Below, piece after piece: positions 1 through 7,722 of a DNA stretch of 64,000 bases. The stretch lies in NCBI RefSeq assembly GCF_900112935.1, contig NZ_FONM01000001.1, positions 363,132 to 427,131 on the forward strand. The letters are read 5' to 3'. Under the pieces are notes generated by a model. That model ran no database searches, had not been told where the DNA came from, and saw only the letters and a list, made by a program, of their open reading frames with translations. The position numbers were made by a program, and so were the translations under genes. Positions within the stretch are counted from its first letter, which is position 1. Each line of letters opens with the position of its first letter. Origin of the DNA: Trichococcus pasteurii (GTDB lineage Bacteria > Bacillota > Bacilli > Lactobacillales > Aerococcaceae).

Positions 1-10
1 TGGCGATATT

Positions 11-384
11 GTCGCACTCTACACGAGTGCGTGGATTGAAATGACACACCGACAACGTGGGGCTATTCGTACTCCGGTCGCACTCTACACGAGTGCGTGG
101 ATTGAAATTCTGACAATCGCAGCATCAGCATCAGCGCGGACCAACGCAAGGTCGCACTCTACACGAGTGCGTGGATTGAAATCTTGAAGTCATTTATTAA
201 AGGGAACTACGAAGGCGGGTCGCACTCTACACGAGTGCGTGGATTGAAATAGTTGGTCGGATCCGCTCATGTTGTCCCAGCGTTGGTCGCACTCTACACG
301 AGTGCGTGGATTGAAATTATACAAAATAAATAGATGAGATTCTCTCAAAAATGTCGCACTCCTCGTGAGTGCGTGGATTGAAAT
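11..384 (+). CRISPR. CRISPR array, type I-C-like repeat, trailer end
   Basis: Six 32-bp repeats start at 11, 77, 151, 219, 286 and 353 and enclose five different spacers of 34, 42, 36, 35 and 35 bp. Bases 1-10 look like the end of another spacer, so the array continues to the left. The repeat begins GTCGCACTC and ends GTGGATTGAAAT, the usual form of type I-C repeats, whose last eight bases become the crRNA 5' handle. That orients transcription left to right and puts the leader and cas genes outside the window. The last repeat is the diverged one, as expected at the trailer end. It keeps the stem (CGCACTC/GAGTGCG) and differs only in the 5-nt loop (CTCGT instead of TACAC). The 42-bp second spacer is long for this type. 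Confidence 0.97.
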
Positions 385-422
385 TAGCCTATTTTATAAG
401 GCAACTACAGCTACTTTGATTT

Positions 423-462
423 ACATGGGAACATAATTTGTTATTAGATTATGTTCCCATGT
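423..462. other. perfect 15-bp stem-loop just after the CRISPR array
   Basis: ACATGGGAACATAAT at 423-437 pairs perfectly with 448-462 across a 10-nt loop. It lies 38 bp after the last repeat. There is no T-run, so it may be a processing or stabilising structure for the array transcript rather than a strong terminator. Confidence 0.5.
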
Positions 463-497
463 GTAATGCATTCGTATTGTTCTATTACACTCTCCAA

Positions 498-553
498 AAT
501 AAATAAAGACTGGCAACTAATCCTTCACGGATAAAATTGCTAGTCTTTATTTG
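498..553 (-). terminator. hairpin at the end of the minus-strand pseudogene
   Basis: AATAAAGACT pairs with AGTCTTTATT around an inner GCAA/TTGC extension, and read on the minus strand it is followed by a T-rich tract. The stop codon of the frameshifted minus-strand gene lies inside the hairpin, which supports that gene having been real. Confidence 0.5.
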
Positions 554-856
554 TAGGGAGTATTTCAATCACAATGGCGTTTTTCCAGTTTTCTCTTAGT
601 CCATTTAAGGGATAGTTTATTATTTCTGAGTTGTCATTCAAAATCTCTTCTAAATTATCCATGAACAGATTCCATTCAGACTGTACCTGAAGTGACCTTC
701 ATCCTCTCCAGAAAGGATTGTTATAAAGTTTTCTACATTAGAGGGTTCCTTCATCAATTCCCTACATCTATACTTTTTTTTGAAGTATCTTGGGCGGTTC
801 TGATGTTCTTCAATTGCCCGCACAACTTGTTGGTATGTTTCAAAAAAATAAGTCAA
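540..856 (-). pseudogene. frameshifted hypothetical protein
   Basis: Reading leftwards, an open frame begins at a TTG at 856 and stops at 650. If the frame shifts by one base near 690, at residues GEDEGHF, the reading continues coherently (VQSEWNLFMDNLEEIL ... NWKNAIVIEILP) to a stop at 540-542 inside a hairpin. The joined product would be about 105 residues, acidic at its end. The opposite-strand open frame at 692-1075 has low-complexity, unlikely composition and is treated as a shadow. I do not recognise the family. The single frameshift and the lack of a strong ribosome site suggest decay. Its place between the array and the defence-like cassette suggests an eroded accessory gene. Confidence 0.45.
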
Positions 857-952
857 GCTAATCCAACTCTTTATGCGCTAAAAAAAAGACTTACCCTGGT
901 CCGCTATTGGCCTTTCGATCAAGGAAGCGTGGTAAGTTCTAGTGACGTTATA

Positions 953-1078
953 CTAGCATGTCAAGGTGGGAATAACAACCTTATGGCTCATAAAATCTAT
1001 CAATTCTTTGTAAAAGGCCCTGCTAGGCTTAACCGACTCAGTTCCATATGGTTTAGGGAATCCCGCTTCCGCTAGTGA
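953..1078 (-). pseudogene. short coding remnant, unknown
   Basis: A 41-codon stop-free stretch on the minus strand reads like real protein (GFPKPYGTESVKPSRAF, then YKELIDFMSHKVVIPT) but has a stop at each end and no start codon with a ribosome site. After its stop, recognisable residues (TYHASLIERPIADQG) continue in frame. I cannot name the family. It may belong to the same decayed region as the frameshifted gene at 540-856. Confidence 0.3.
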
Positions 1079-1103
1079 TTAGGGGTTCTTTAACTCACCG
1101 CAC

Positions 1104-1287
1104 ATAGAAAACGCGCTCTTGGATATGCGTCCAAATAGACGTATCCTTATAATGATTTGGGAAGGGAGCGTCCGAAATGCTTGAATTCATAAACAAAATA
1201 TTCAAAATTAAGCGGCTAACCGAAGAAGAAAAGATATCAATCACTCTAACTTTGAATATGTCGTATTCCCGGGTCGCTTTCCTTTAA
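1104..1287 (+). pseudogene. decayed copy of the cassette promoter and 5' coding end
   Basis: This stretch matches 2183-2340 (promoter, inter-box palindrome, leader and first codons of the TerB-C-like gene) at roughly 80 percent by eye. It keeps a -35-like TTGGAT (1119-1124), a 17-bp spacer and a TATCCT box (1142-1147), then GGGAAGGGAG and an ATG at 1177. The frame MLEFINKIFKIKRLTEEEK mirrors MFEFINKIFKNKQLTEEEK of the gene at 2271. It then loses similarity and stops at 1285-1287 after 36 codons. The divergence suggests the remnant of a paralogous gene rather than a fresh duplication. Confidence 0.7.
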
Positions 1288-1298
1288 TCGCTCTTCAG

Positions 1299-1432
1299 CA
1301 GCGTTGGTTCATTGCTTCAAAGTGCCATCCAAATTTGTATAATCTTATTCAGCTTTTTTCCAAAACAGCGTTGGTTCATTGCTTCAAAGTGCCATCCAAA
1401 TTTGTATAATCTTATTCAGCTTTTTTCCAAAA
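1299..1432. repeat. perfect 67-bp tandem duplication
   Basis: The 67 bp at 1299-1365, beginning CAGCGTTGGTTCATTGC, are repeated without a mismatch at 1366-1432. The pair sits between the truncated 5' fragment and the 3' end of the HicB-like gene. Identity of the copies implies a recent event such as slippage or recombination scarring. No open frame runs through both copies. Confidence 0.9.
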
Positions 1433-1445
1433 AATACCTTAGCCA

Positions 1446-1973
1446 TTAATCAAACAAATCCTTATCAGATAATGAGGTGAATGGATTATGCACTTGGTCG
1501 GATTCGATTACCTTTTCAGAGGGAATGAGCTCACCAGATCCTTCTTTGATCTTATTGTTTAGTTGGCTATAAAATAGTTTTTCTTCAAACTCCCTGTTTC
1601 TTTTTACAAGTTCTTCGTAGGTGGGGGTGGTGGGTATGACGGTTTCAGCTTTGTTGGAGTTAATAATAGAAGTTGGCTCTACCAATTGTACTTTTTTTGC
1701 GGCTGCAACAAGATCGACCATAATGTAACTCACAATTGCTTCTGGATTATCGGCTTGTACATCTGATAAAAAGGATGCAGTTGGAAGTTCTTTTTCGTCG
1801 TAAAGCATTAACGCTAAGGCTTCAGCGCCAGTAGCCAGTGCATCTGTAATTCCAATACCTTCAGAAATGGCACCCGGGACATTCGGAAATGTCACGGTGT
1901 ATGTTCCAGGAACATTTTCCCTATCATCGAGAATTGCTGGATAAGCGACATAATGTGTTTGTACCATAAGCAT
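1446..1973 (-). CDS. HicB-like antitoxin-family protein, apparently orphan
   Basis: The N-terminal 75 residues match the HicB fold pattern: a strand-rich start (YVAYPAILDDRENVPGTYTVTFPNVPGAISEG) followed by a helix rich in Ala and Leu (ITDALATGAEALALMLYDE). HicB proteins neutralise HicA mRNA-cleaving toxins and often repress their own operon. The second half, from about residue 95, is a charged extension without a recognisable DNA-binding domain. The start at 1973 was chosen because TAAGGAGGAA lies 9 nt upstream; ATGs at 1979 and 1967 are alternatives. No HicA-sized gene with a double-stranded RNA-binding-like pattern lies on either side, so the partner is missing or the protein has another role. 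It lies between the decayed and the standing copies of the cassette start. Confidence 0.7.
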   Translation of the reverse strand: MLMVQTHYVAYPAILDDRENVPGTYTVTFPNVPGAISEGIGITDALATGAEALALMLYDEKELPTASFLSDVQADNPEAIVSYIMVDLVAAAKKVQLVEPTSIINSNKAETVIPTTPTYEELVKRNREFEEKLFYSQLNNKIKEGSGELIPSEKVIESDQVHNPFTSLSDKDLFD

Positions 1974-2065
1974 AACCATTTTCCTCCTTAAAGATATGCG
2001 AAAGTATTCATTTGACCTGAACAAAACTATTAAAAAATTTGTCTTGCCGACTGTGATTCTACTGC

Positions 2066-2094
2066 ATTTTACTGCAATTGCTGATCATATACAA
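2066..2094 (-). promoter_or_regulatory. candidate promoter of the HicB-like gene
   Basis: On the minus strand, TTGTAT (2089-2094) is separated by 17 bp from TAAAAT (2066-2071), about 100 bp upstream of the ribosome site. Confidence 0.35.
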
Positions 2095-2197
2095 ATTGTA
2101 TTTGCATTAAGCGCATTTCTCAAAGCGGGGACTCATCTAAACAATTTTATTTTTCCAGATTTTTCCTATCCATCTTTCTTCAATAGAACACGCGTTC

Positions 2198-2226
2198 TTG
2201 AATATGCGTCCCATTAGACGTATACT
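2198..2226 (+). promoter_or_regulatory. cassette promoter with palindromic operator between its boxes
   Basis: TTGAAT (2198-2203), 17 bp, TATACT (2221-2226). The spacer holds an inverted repeat ATGCGTC-N6-GACGTAT (2204-2223) that also covers part of the -10 box, a good place for a repressor. The same inverted repeat and spacing survive in the decayed copy at 1125-1144, and GACGTAT occurs once more just downstream. No regulator gene is adjacent. Confidence 0.6.
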
Positions 2227-2270
2227 TAGGACGTATCTTTATAGTGGCTTGGGAGGGGGGACCATCCAAA

Positions 2271-2741
2271 ATGTTCGAATTCATAAACAAAATATTCAAG
2301 AATAAGCAACTAACCGAAGAAGAAAAAGTATCGATCATTGAATTGGTGAATAATGAGGAGTCTTTCATCAAACCGAGAGACCTCATCGTGGAGCAGATGC
2401 GTCTGAAAAAAGCTGAAAAGAAGGCTGCAGAAAAAGCTTGGATCAGTTACGTTTCACCACCCTTGCGAATGAACGACAATTTTACACAGCAAGTTGAGGA
2501 AGTGGTTTGTGCATTATTTGAAAGATTATGCACTGTCGTCGATGACGAACTGAAGAAGAAGCATAAAAACATCAAGCATGTGAGATATGAGCGTTACTAT
2601 TACCGTGTCTCCGTATTTGACGAGATTCATCGGCTAGCCAAGGAAATGGTTTTCTCGTTTTACAGACAGGATAATATGTATCCAGAATCTTATTTTTCCT
2701 ATGACCTACAAGCCATGCTGTCCCGGGATATCCAAAAATAA
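2271..2741 (+). CDS. N-terminal part of the split cassette gene (TerB-type protein)
   Basis: The open frame of 156 codons starts at the ATG at 2271, 10 nt after GGGAGGGGGG. An in-frame GTG at 2244 would put the ribosome site inside the gene and is less likely. The product is charged and helical, with no signal peptide. It ends at TAA 2739-2741, but the same frame continues at once (LVREVEEYRKYLPSPDEE) and stays open to 4130, so this is the first quarter of a protein of about 619 codons cut by one nonsense codon. The full protein would open the ATPase/helicase operon. Whether this fragment does anything alone is unknown. Confidence 0.7.
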   Translation: MFEFINKIFKNKQLTEEEKVSIIELVNNEESFIKPRDLIVEQMRLKKAEKKAAEKAWISYVSPPLRMNDNFTQQVEEVVCALFERLCTVVDDELKKKHKNIKHVRYERYYYRVSVFDEIHRLAKEMVFSFYRQDNMYPESYFSYDLQAMLSRDIQK

Positions 2742-2813
2742 CTTGTCCGCGAGGTTGAAGAATATCGTAAATATCTACCTTCTCCGGATGAGGAAACCAG
2801 AAATCGGTTTGGA

Positions 2814-4130
2814 TTGACGCAATTCGGCACAAAAATCGTCTGGTGGGATCCGTCCGGAATGCTGCGCGAAAACCAAATTTTCGACGGTACCGAAATGGTG
2901 TATTTCGATCAACTAAGGAAAAGAGTGACGAAGTTTACCGAAGTGTCGACAGTAATGGCCCTTTGTTTGCGGAAATACGCAGACCTCATGCAGATTGTGT
3001 TGCATGACCTTGAGGATGGATCCATCAAGTGGAAAATCAAGCCCAATAATTATTTCAGGAAATATTTCCAATTGCCGCTGGACGATGATCGTGTATGGGC
3101 AGAAACGTTCCGGCTGCCGGCGGATCTTTATATCCTGGCTGAAAATATGATCCGCAAGAAGGTCGAGGGGCTCCGTGTGCTTCCAGCTGAAGAAAGTATG
3201 CAGAGCTTGCAAAAATATTTGCCGGATGAAACGTTCCGGAAGATTCAAATATATCTGAACCAAGAAGTACAGCTAGAGCTGGATTATCAAACTATCACAG
3301 CCTTGCGGAACGTGAACAAGTCCGTCTGGAACGAGGCGGCCAACCTGTTCATCAATCAATCACTGGAGCAAGTCAGTGGACTGCTTCAGGATATTGCAAA
3401 TGATCCGGATTTGAAAAAGATAGCCATGAAGGTGATCAAGCAAAGTGAGAATCCGGAAAAGCGCATCATTTTTATTTTCTTGATGGAAAAAATGGCTTTG
3501 CCGGTATCAAAAGCGCTGCAAAAAGAACGGGATGGCTTCATTCATCCAACCAGACAGGCCGATTATCAACAGTTGCTGCTTGATGCGAATCTGCATTTGG
3601 AAAGTTTACCCGAGCTTCTAAATGATTGCACGCGACCGATGCGCAGAGAAATCAAGCTGGACACAGCCTTGATCACCGCGTCACATTCAGCCTTGGATAC
3701 CATTATTGATATGGTCGACACCTACCTGAGTGAAGAGGACACTGGCGAAGGGCTGGATTCAACTATAAGCCTGAACATTTTTACTGAGATGGAGATGTCG
3801 TCGGAAGAGGAACAAAGCGAACCAGAAAGTTCGGTCGCCACATCGGTATCTATTTCATCCGCCACTATAGAAGAGACCGAAAATCCGGACAGTGAACAGG
3901 AGCCTGAGCATATGCTGTTCCTGAGACAGTTGGTGGCAAGCAACGGGATATCTTTGGATGATTTCAAGGAGCAGGCAAAAATTAAAGGGAAACTTCATCA
4001 AGCCTATCTCACAGAATTGAATGAAGTGTTGTATGAAATATTTGATGATCAAGTGTTGGTGATCAGCCACCAGCAGGTCATCATTGAAGAAGATTTTATG
4101 GAAGAAATGAGGGAATGGATAGATGGCTGA
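2814..4130 (+). CDS. TerB-C-like domain protein, C-terminal part of the split gene
   Basis: Same frame as the ORF at 2271; reinitiation could use TTG at 2814 or, better placed, ATG at 2859 (after GGTGGG). The middle is helical and has WWDPSG near its beginning. Residues about 325-370 form an acidic Ser/Glu linker. The last 75 residues (FLRQLVASNGISLDDF, then LHQAYLTELNEVLYEIFDDQVL) fit the TerB-C pattern, a domain known in proteins with TerB-N and with P-loop ATPases and helicases in tellurium/phage-stress operons. The family call is from memory of the pattern, not a search. The stop overlaps the start of the ATPase gene by 8 bp, so the genes are translationally coupled. If the TAA at 2739 is real, full-length protein is lost. 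Confidence 0.6.
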   Translation: MTQFGTKIVWWDPSGMLRENQIFDGTEMVYFDQLRKRVTKFTEVSTVMALCLRKYADLMQIVLHDLEDGSIKWKIKPNNYFRKYFQLPLDDDRVWAETFRLPADLYILAENMIRKKVEGLRVLPAEESMQSLQKYLPDETFRKIQIYLNQEVQLELDYQTITALRNVNKSVWNEAANLFINQSLEQVSGLLQDIANDPDLKKIAMKVIKQSENPEKRIIFIFLMEKMALPVSKALQKERDGFIHPTRQADYQQLLLDANLHLESLPELLNDCTRPMRREIKLDTALITASHSALDTIIDMVDTYLSEEDTGEGLDSTISLNIFTEMEMSSEEEQSEPESSVATSVSISSATIEETENPDSEQEPEHMLFLRQLVASNGISLDDFKEQAKIKGKLHQAYLTELNEVLYEIFDDQVLVISHQQVIIEEDFMEEMREWIDG

Positions 4131-5451
4131 AATCAAGCTGAGAAAGAAGGATGCCCAAACGATTATAGCCTCACTTGAGGCAGGCGTTGTGCCTGTAAAA
4201 GGGGTACAGCATGTGCTGGTGGGCAGGAGCAATGAAGTCAAGGAAATCATCGAAACCTTGCAAAAGTTGGAAGACGGCAATAGCGATCTGCGGTTTTGGG
4301 TAGGCGATTTCGGTTCGGGTAAAAGTTTTGTATTGCGGACGATCGAATCATTGGCACTGCAAAAGAATTTTGTAGTCTCCACGATCGATTTGACCCCGAC
4401 GCGCCGATTCTACGATTCATCCGGGAAAGCTTTGGCGTTGTATAACGAAGTCGTCAACAAAATCGTCATCAAGAATAACCGTGACGGGAATGCCATCGAG
4501 ACGATCGTTCAGCAATGGATTCAGGTTCTGCTCGAGCAGATCGCCATGGAAAACGGCCTCACCGTTCCCGTTTTGATGGAAAAGGCCAATTGGAAATTGG
4601 TTGAGAATGCCATCCTGAAGACGACGAATTCCTTCTATTCATCAGGTCTCTCCTATGAATTCGGGCAAGCATTGATGAAATATTTCGAGGGGATTGCCGG
4701 CGACAATATGTCCTTGCAGATCGAGGCGATTCGTTGGATCCGCGGGGATATCACGACGAAAACAGAAGCATCCAAAGAATTGGGCATCAAGAACGTCATC
4801 AACGACTCGAACTATCTCATTGCCTTGAAAAATCTCGCAGAATTATTTTTGAAAATCGGCTACAAAGGATTCGTCATCAATTTTGATGAATCCGTCAATC
4901 TGTACAAATTACCCCGTTCTTTGACCCGTGAAAAAAATTATGAAATGATCCTCAACCTGTACAACGAAACGAAAACGAATGAAGCAAAAGGGTTGTTCAT
5001 TAATTTTGGCGCAACGAAGAACACGGTTTATGACGAACGAAGAGGTTTGGCCAGCTACGGTGCTTTGAAAACACGCTTTGGAAACGAATTGATGAAAAAT
5101 AAGGACTATGTCAATGTGAATAGCACCGTCATCGATCTGAAGCCGCTGACACCGGAAGAAATTTTTATCCTTTTGACCAAGCTGTTGGAAATATACAACA
5201 CGGCCTATCAAACGACGCTGGCGGTGAAGGATAGCGAAATTCAGCAATATATGGAAGAGCAATTGAACCGACCGGGAGCTGCTGCCTTCTTGACGCCGCG
5301 GTCCGTCATCAAGGATTACATCGAAATCCTGTCCTTGCAGCGCCAGAATCCGGACCATTCTTTCGTCCAGATCCTTGCCGATCGCTTCGGCAGAAAGTCT
5401 TCCGTTGTGGTGAAGGACGCAGATGACCACGATGAAATAGAGGTTTACTGA
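4123..5451 (+). CDS. BrxC/BrxD-type P-loop ATPase (DUF2791 family)
   Basis: This 442-residue ATPase has a Walker A motif GDFGSGKS at residues 61-68 and a Walker B motif VINFDES with the acidic pair at 255-256. An N-terminal helix ends in HVLVGRSNE, typical of the DUF2791 ATPases that include BrxD of BREX systems. These ATPases are thought to act on DNA or to load partner proteins; no nuclease domain is visible. The gene overlaps its upstream neighbour by 8 bp and shares one base with the helicase downstream, so the three behave as one unit. PglZ, BrxL and a methyltransferase are absent from the window, so this is not a standard BREX locus. Confidence 0.85.
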   Translation: MAEIKLRKKDAQTIIASLEAGVVPVKGVQHVLVGRSNEVKEIIETLQKLEDGNSDLRFWVGDFGSGKSFVLRTIESLALQKNFVVSTIDLTPTRRFYDSSGKALALYNEVVNKIVIKNNRDGNAIETIVQQWIQVLLEQIAMENGLTVPVLMEKANWKLVENAILKTTNSFYSSGLSYEFGQALMKYFEGIAGDNMSLQIEAIRWIRGDITTKTEASKELGIKNVINDSNYLIALKNLAELFLKIGYKGFVINFDESVNLYKLPRSLTREKNYEMILNLYNETKTNEAKGLFINFGATKNTVYDERRGLASYGALKTRFGNELMKNKDYVNVNSTVIDLKPLTPEEIFILLTKLLEIYNTAYQTTLAVKDSEIQQYMEEQLNRPGAAAFLTPRSVIKDYIEILSLQRQNPDHSFVQILADRFGRKSSVVVKDADDHDEIEVY

Positions 5452-7526
5452 TGCAGGCATTCGGCAGTCTCAGCAGAGACATCCAGCAGTACATCTATGA
5501 TAAAGGTTGGCCGAGCTTAACACGCATCCAAAATGCTGCAATCAAACAGGTTGCCAATACCGATCATAACCTGATTCTATCCGCTCCGACCGCATCCGGG
5601 AAAACGGAAGCTGCATTCATCCCGGCGCTGAACAGTGTGGAAGATTGGGAAACGGGGCTGAAGGTGTTGTACATCTCTCCTCTGAAAGCACTTATCAATG
5701 ATCAATTCCAGCGCATCAGCGAACTCAGTGAGTATTTGGATATTCCGATTACGCGCTGGCATGGTGAAGTTTCCCAGGCGCAGAAAAAGAAAGTTGTGAA
5801 TCAACCGAAAGGCATTCTGTTGATCACACCGGAATCGATTGAGGGCATGTTGGTGAATCGTCCTGGAGAAGCGCAGCACCTCTTTAAAGGGGTGGAATGG
5901 ATCATTATCGATGAATTGCACAGTTTTCTGGGGACGGAACGGGGTATTCACCTGCAATCGCTGCTGCAACGGATCAGTCAATTCATGCAAGCACCACGTT
6001 TCATCGCGATGAGTGCAACCTTGAACAAGAAAGATTTCGGTTATGCGAAAGCCTTCTTTGGCAGCCATCGGGATACGGATATTCTTGTGGACCGTGATAA
6101 AAATGATTTGCTCATCACGATAGACTACACGAGTCGTGAGGCGGGCCCGTTCGTTGCAAGGGAATCCTTGGCAGCGATTTACCAGTATTCCAAAACGGAA
6201 ACAATGCTGATTTTTCCGAATTCCCGCAACAGGGTGGAAGAAATTACCCATAAATTGGATAAGATGGCAAAGAAGGAGAACGCGCCTATCCGCTATTTTG
6301 CCCATCATTCATCGGTGGACAAACTTTTGCGAGAAGAAGTGGAATTTTTTGCCAAAAATAACGAGGATCAGCTGTTCACGATCACTTGTACCTCCACCTT
6401 GGAATTGGGCATAGACATCGGATCGGTGGACAGCGTGGTGCAGTATGGCTCCCCACCATCCACTTCTTCGCTGAGCCAAAGACTGGGACGCAGCGGACGG
6501 AGAAGCCACCAAAGCATCCTGCATATTGTGGAAGACGACTCCTGGGAAATGCTTCAGACCTATGCCGCACTGGATTTGCTGGAACGCGGTGAATTGGATG
6601 CGACTGAAATGATTGAGACACCCTACAATGCTTTGGCGCATCAAGTGATGGCGATCCTCTTCCAGAAGGTCAGTATACCGATGACGCAATTGTTGCAGCT
6701 GAATAAAACCTTTCCGGTCTGGAGAGCGATTCCGGATGCGGATTTGACGCTGTTGATTGATTACTTGGTGGAAAAAGATTTCATCGAAATCATGGATGAT
6801 GAGGCGATTGTCGGCTTAGAGGGGGAACGTCTGCTGCGCTCCAGGGATTTCTACGCATTGTTTTTCACAACCAGCGATTTTTCTGTCCATTACCAGCACG
6901 AGCGCATCGGCAGTCTGCCGTTCACACCCGATATTCAAATCGAAAGCAAAATCCTGTTGGCGGGCAGGGTGTGGATCGTGAAAGATATCGATGTTAAGGC
7001 AAAACGCATCATGGTGGAAATGACGAAAGAAGGAAGACCCCCGAAATTCATCAGCGACGAAGGGTTCGTTTCCAATGAAGTGCGTGAAAATATGGAAAAG
7101 CTAATGCGGACGGAGGAGTACCTGAATCTGAACAACGATAAGATTACGCGCGACTTTGACTTTCTGAAAAGTGCACTCTACTACGATGACGGGAACTATT
7201 GGTATGAGGATAACCAGACGAATATAGGTGTCGTGACTTTCAGGGGGACCAAGTTTAATATCGCTTTGCTGTTGCTCATCAAGAGCATTGCGGCTGAGGG
7301 AGAAAAATATCAACTGCACGACAAGCACTCCTTGATTACGGGTCCCGACATAAAAAGGATGGTGGAGCGACTTGCTGGAGGTGATGTTTCTCTGGATAAT
7401 GTCGTAACCTATCTGGAGAAAAACGAGAAGGCCATCGAAGAATTGACGGCCCATCAAAAATTTATGCAATTGGTTCCCACATGCTTGAAAATCAAATGGA
7501 TCCTGAACAACTTCTTTTCGGTTTGA
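5451..7526 (+). CDS. DEAD/DEAH-box superfamily 2 helicase (Lhr/BrxHI-like)
   Basis: A 691-residue helicase with all core motifs: Walker A SAPTASGKT (44-52), ISPLKAL (75-81), DELH (154-157), SAT (188-190), STLELGIDIG near 315-324 and motif VI QRLGRSGRR (343-351). The layout and the C-terminal extension of about 330 residues resemble Lhr-type and BrxHI helicases, which unwind nucleic acid using ATP. The start is the ATG whose first base is the last base of the ATPase stop (TGATG). It is the last gene of the cassette. No nuclease or methylase domain is fused. The length suggests a complete gene. Confidence 0.88.
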   Translation: MQAFGSLSRDIQQYIYDKGWPSLTRIQNAAIKQVANTDHNLILSAPTASGKTEAAFIPALNSVEDWETGLKVLYISPLKALINDQFQRISELSEYLDIPITRWHGEVSQAQKKKVVNQPKGILLITPESIEGMLVNRPGEAQHLFKGVEWIIIDELHSFLGTERGIHLQSLLQRISQFMQAPRFIAMSATLNKKDFGYAKAFFGSHRDTDILVDRDKNDLLITIDYTSREAGPFVARESLAAIYQYSKTETMLIFPNSRNRVEEITHKLDKMAKKENAPIRYFAHHSSVDKLLREEVEFFAKNNEDQLFTITCTSTLELGIDIGSVDSVVQYGSPPSTSSLSQRLGRSGRRSHQSILHIVEDDSWEMLQTYAALDLLERGELDATEMIETPYNALAHQVMAILFQKVSIPMTQLLQLNKTFPVWRAIPDADLTLLIDYLVEKDFIEIMDDEAIVGLEGERLLRSRDFYALFFTTSDFSVHYQHERIGSLPFTPDIQIESKILLAGRVWIVKDIDVKAKRIMVEMTKEGRPPKFISDEGFVSNEVRENMEKLMRTEEYLNLNNDKITRDFDFLKSALYYDDGNYWYEDNQTNIGVVTFRGTKFNIALLLLIKSIAAEGEKYQLHDKHSLITGPDIKRMVERLAGGDVSLDNVVTYLEKNEKAIEELTAHQKFMQLVPTCLKIKWILNNFFSV

Positions 7527-7668
7527 ATGTGACAGAGTACGAAATAGGGCATACCATCATTTTTGGTGTTGTGCTCTTTTTCGTGTCTATGAAGGCGGAA
7601 AGATTGTCTTAAAGCCATATTTTATGTATACTAAAAATATAGACTTTTTTCGATAAAGCCTAATTATT

Positions 7669-7697
7669 TTGACTTTTCTTGTTTTAAGCTAGATTAT
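7669..7697 (+). promoter_or_regulatory. candidate promoter of the GntR gene
   Basis: TTGACT (7669-7674), 17 bp, GATTAT (7692-7697), followed by GAGAGGTG and the ATG at 7723. Confidence 0.4.
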
Positions 7698-7722
7698 TTA
7701 ACGAGAGGTGCAGTGCTAAGAT

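Noticed and set aside
692-1075. 127-codon plus-strand open frame
   Set aside because: It runs antisense to the two minus-strand remnants, has no ribosome site and no family-like motifs.
1979-2180. A hicA toxin gene upstream of the HicB-like gene
   Set aside because: All minus-strand frames here are closed by stops. The 73-codon plus-strand frame is hydrophobic, not HicA-like and lacks a ribosome site.
2271-7526. Calling the cassette a BREX system
   Set aside because: Only the ATPase and helicase resemble BREX parts. PglZ, BrxA/B, BrxL and a methylase are not in the window.
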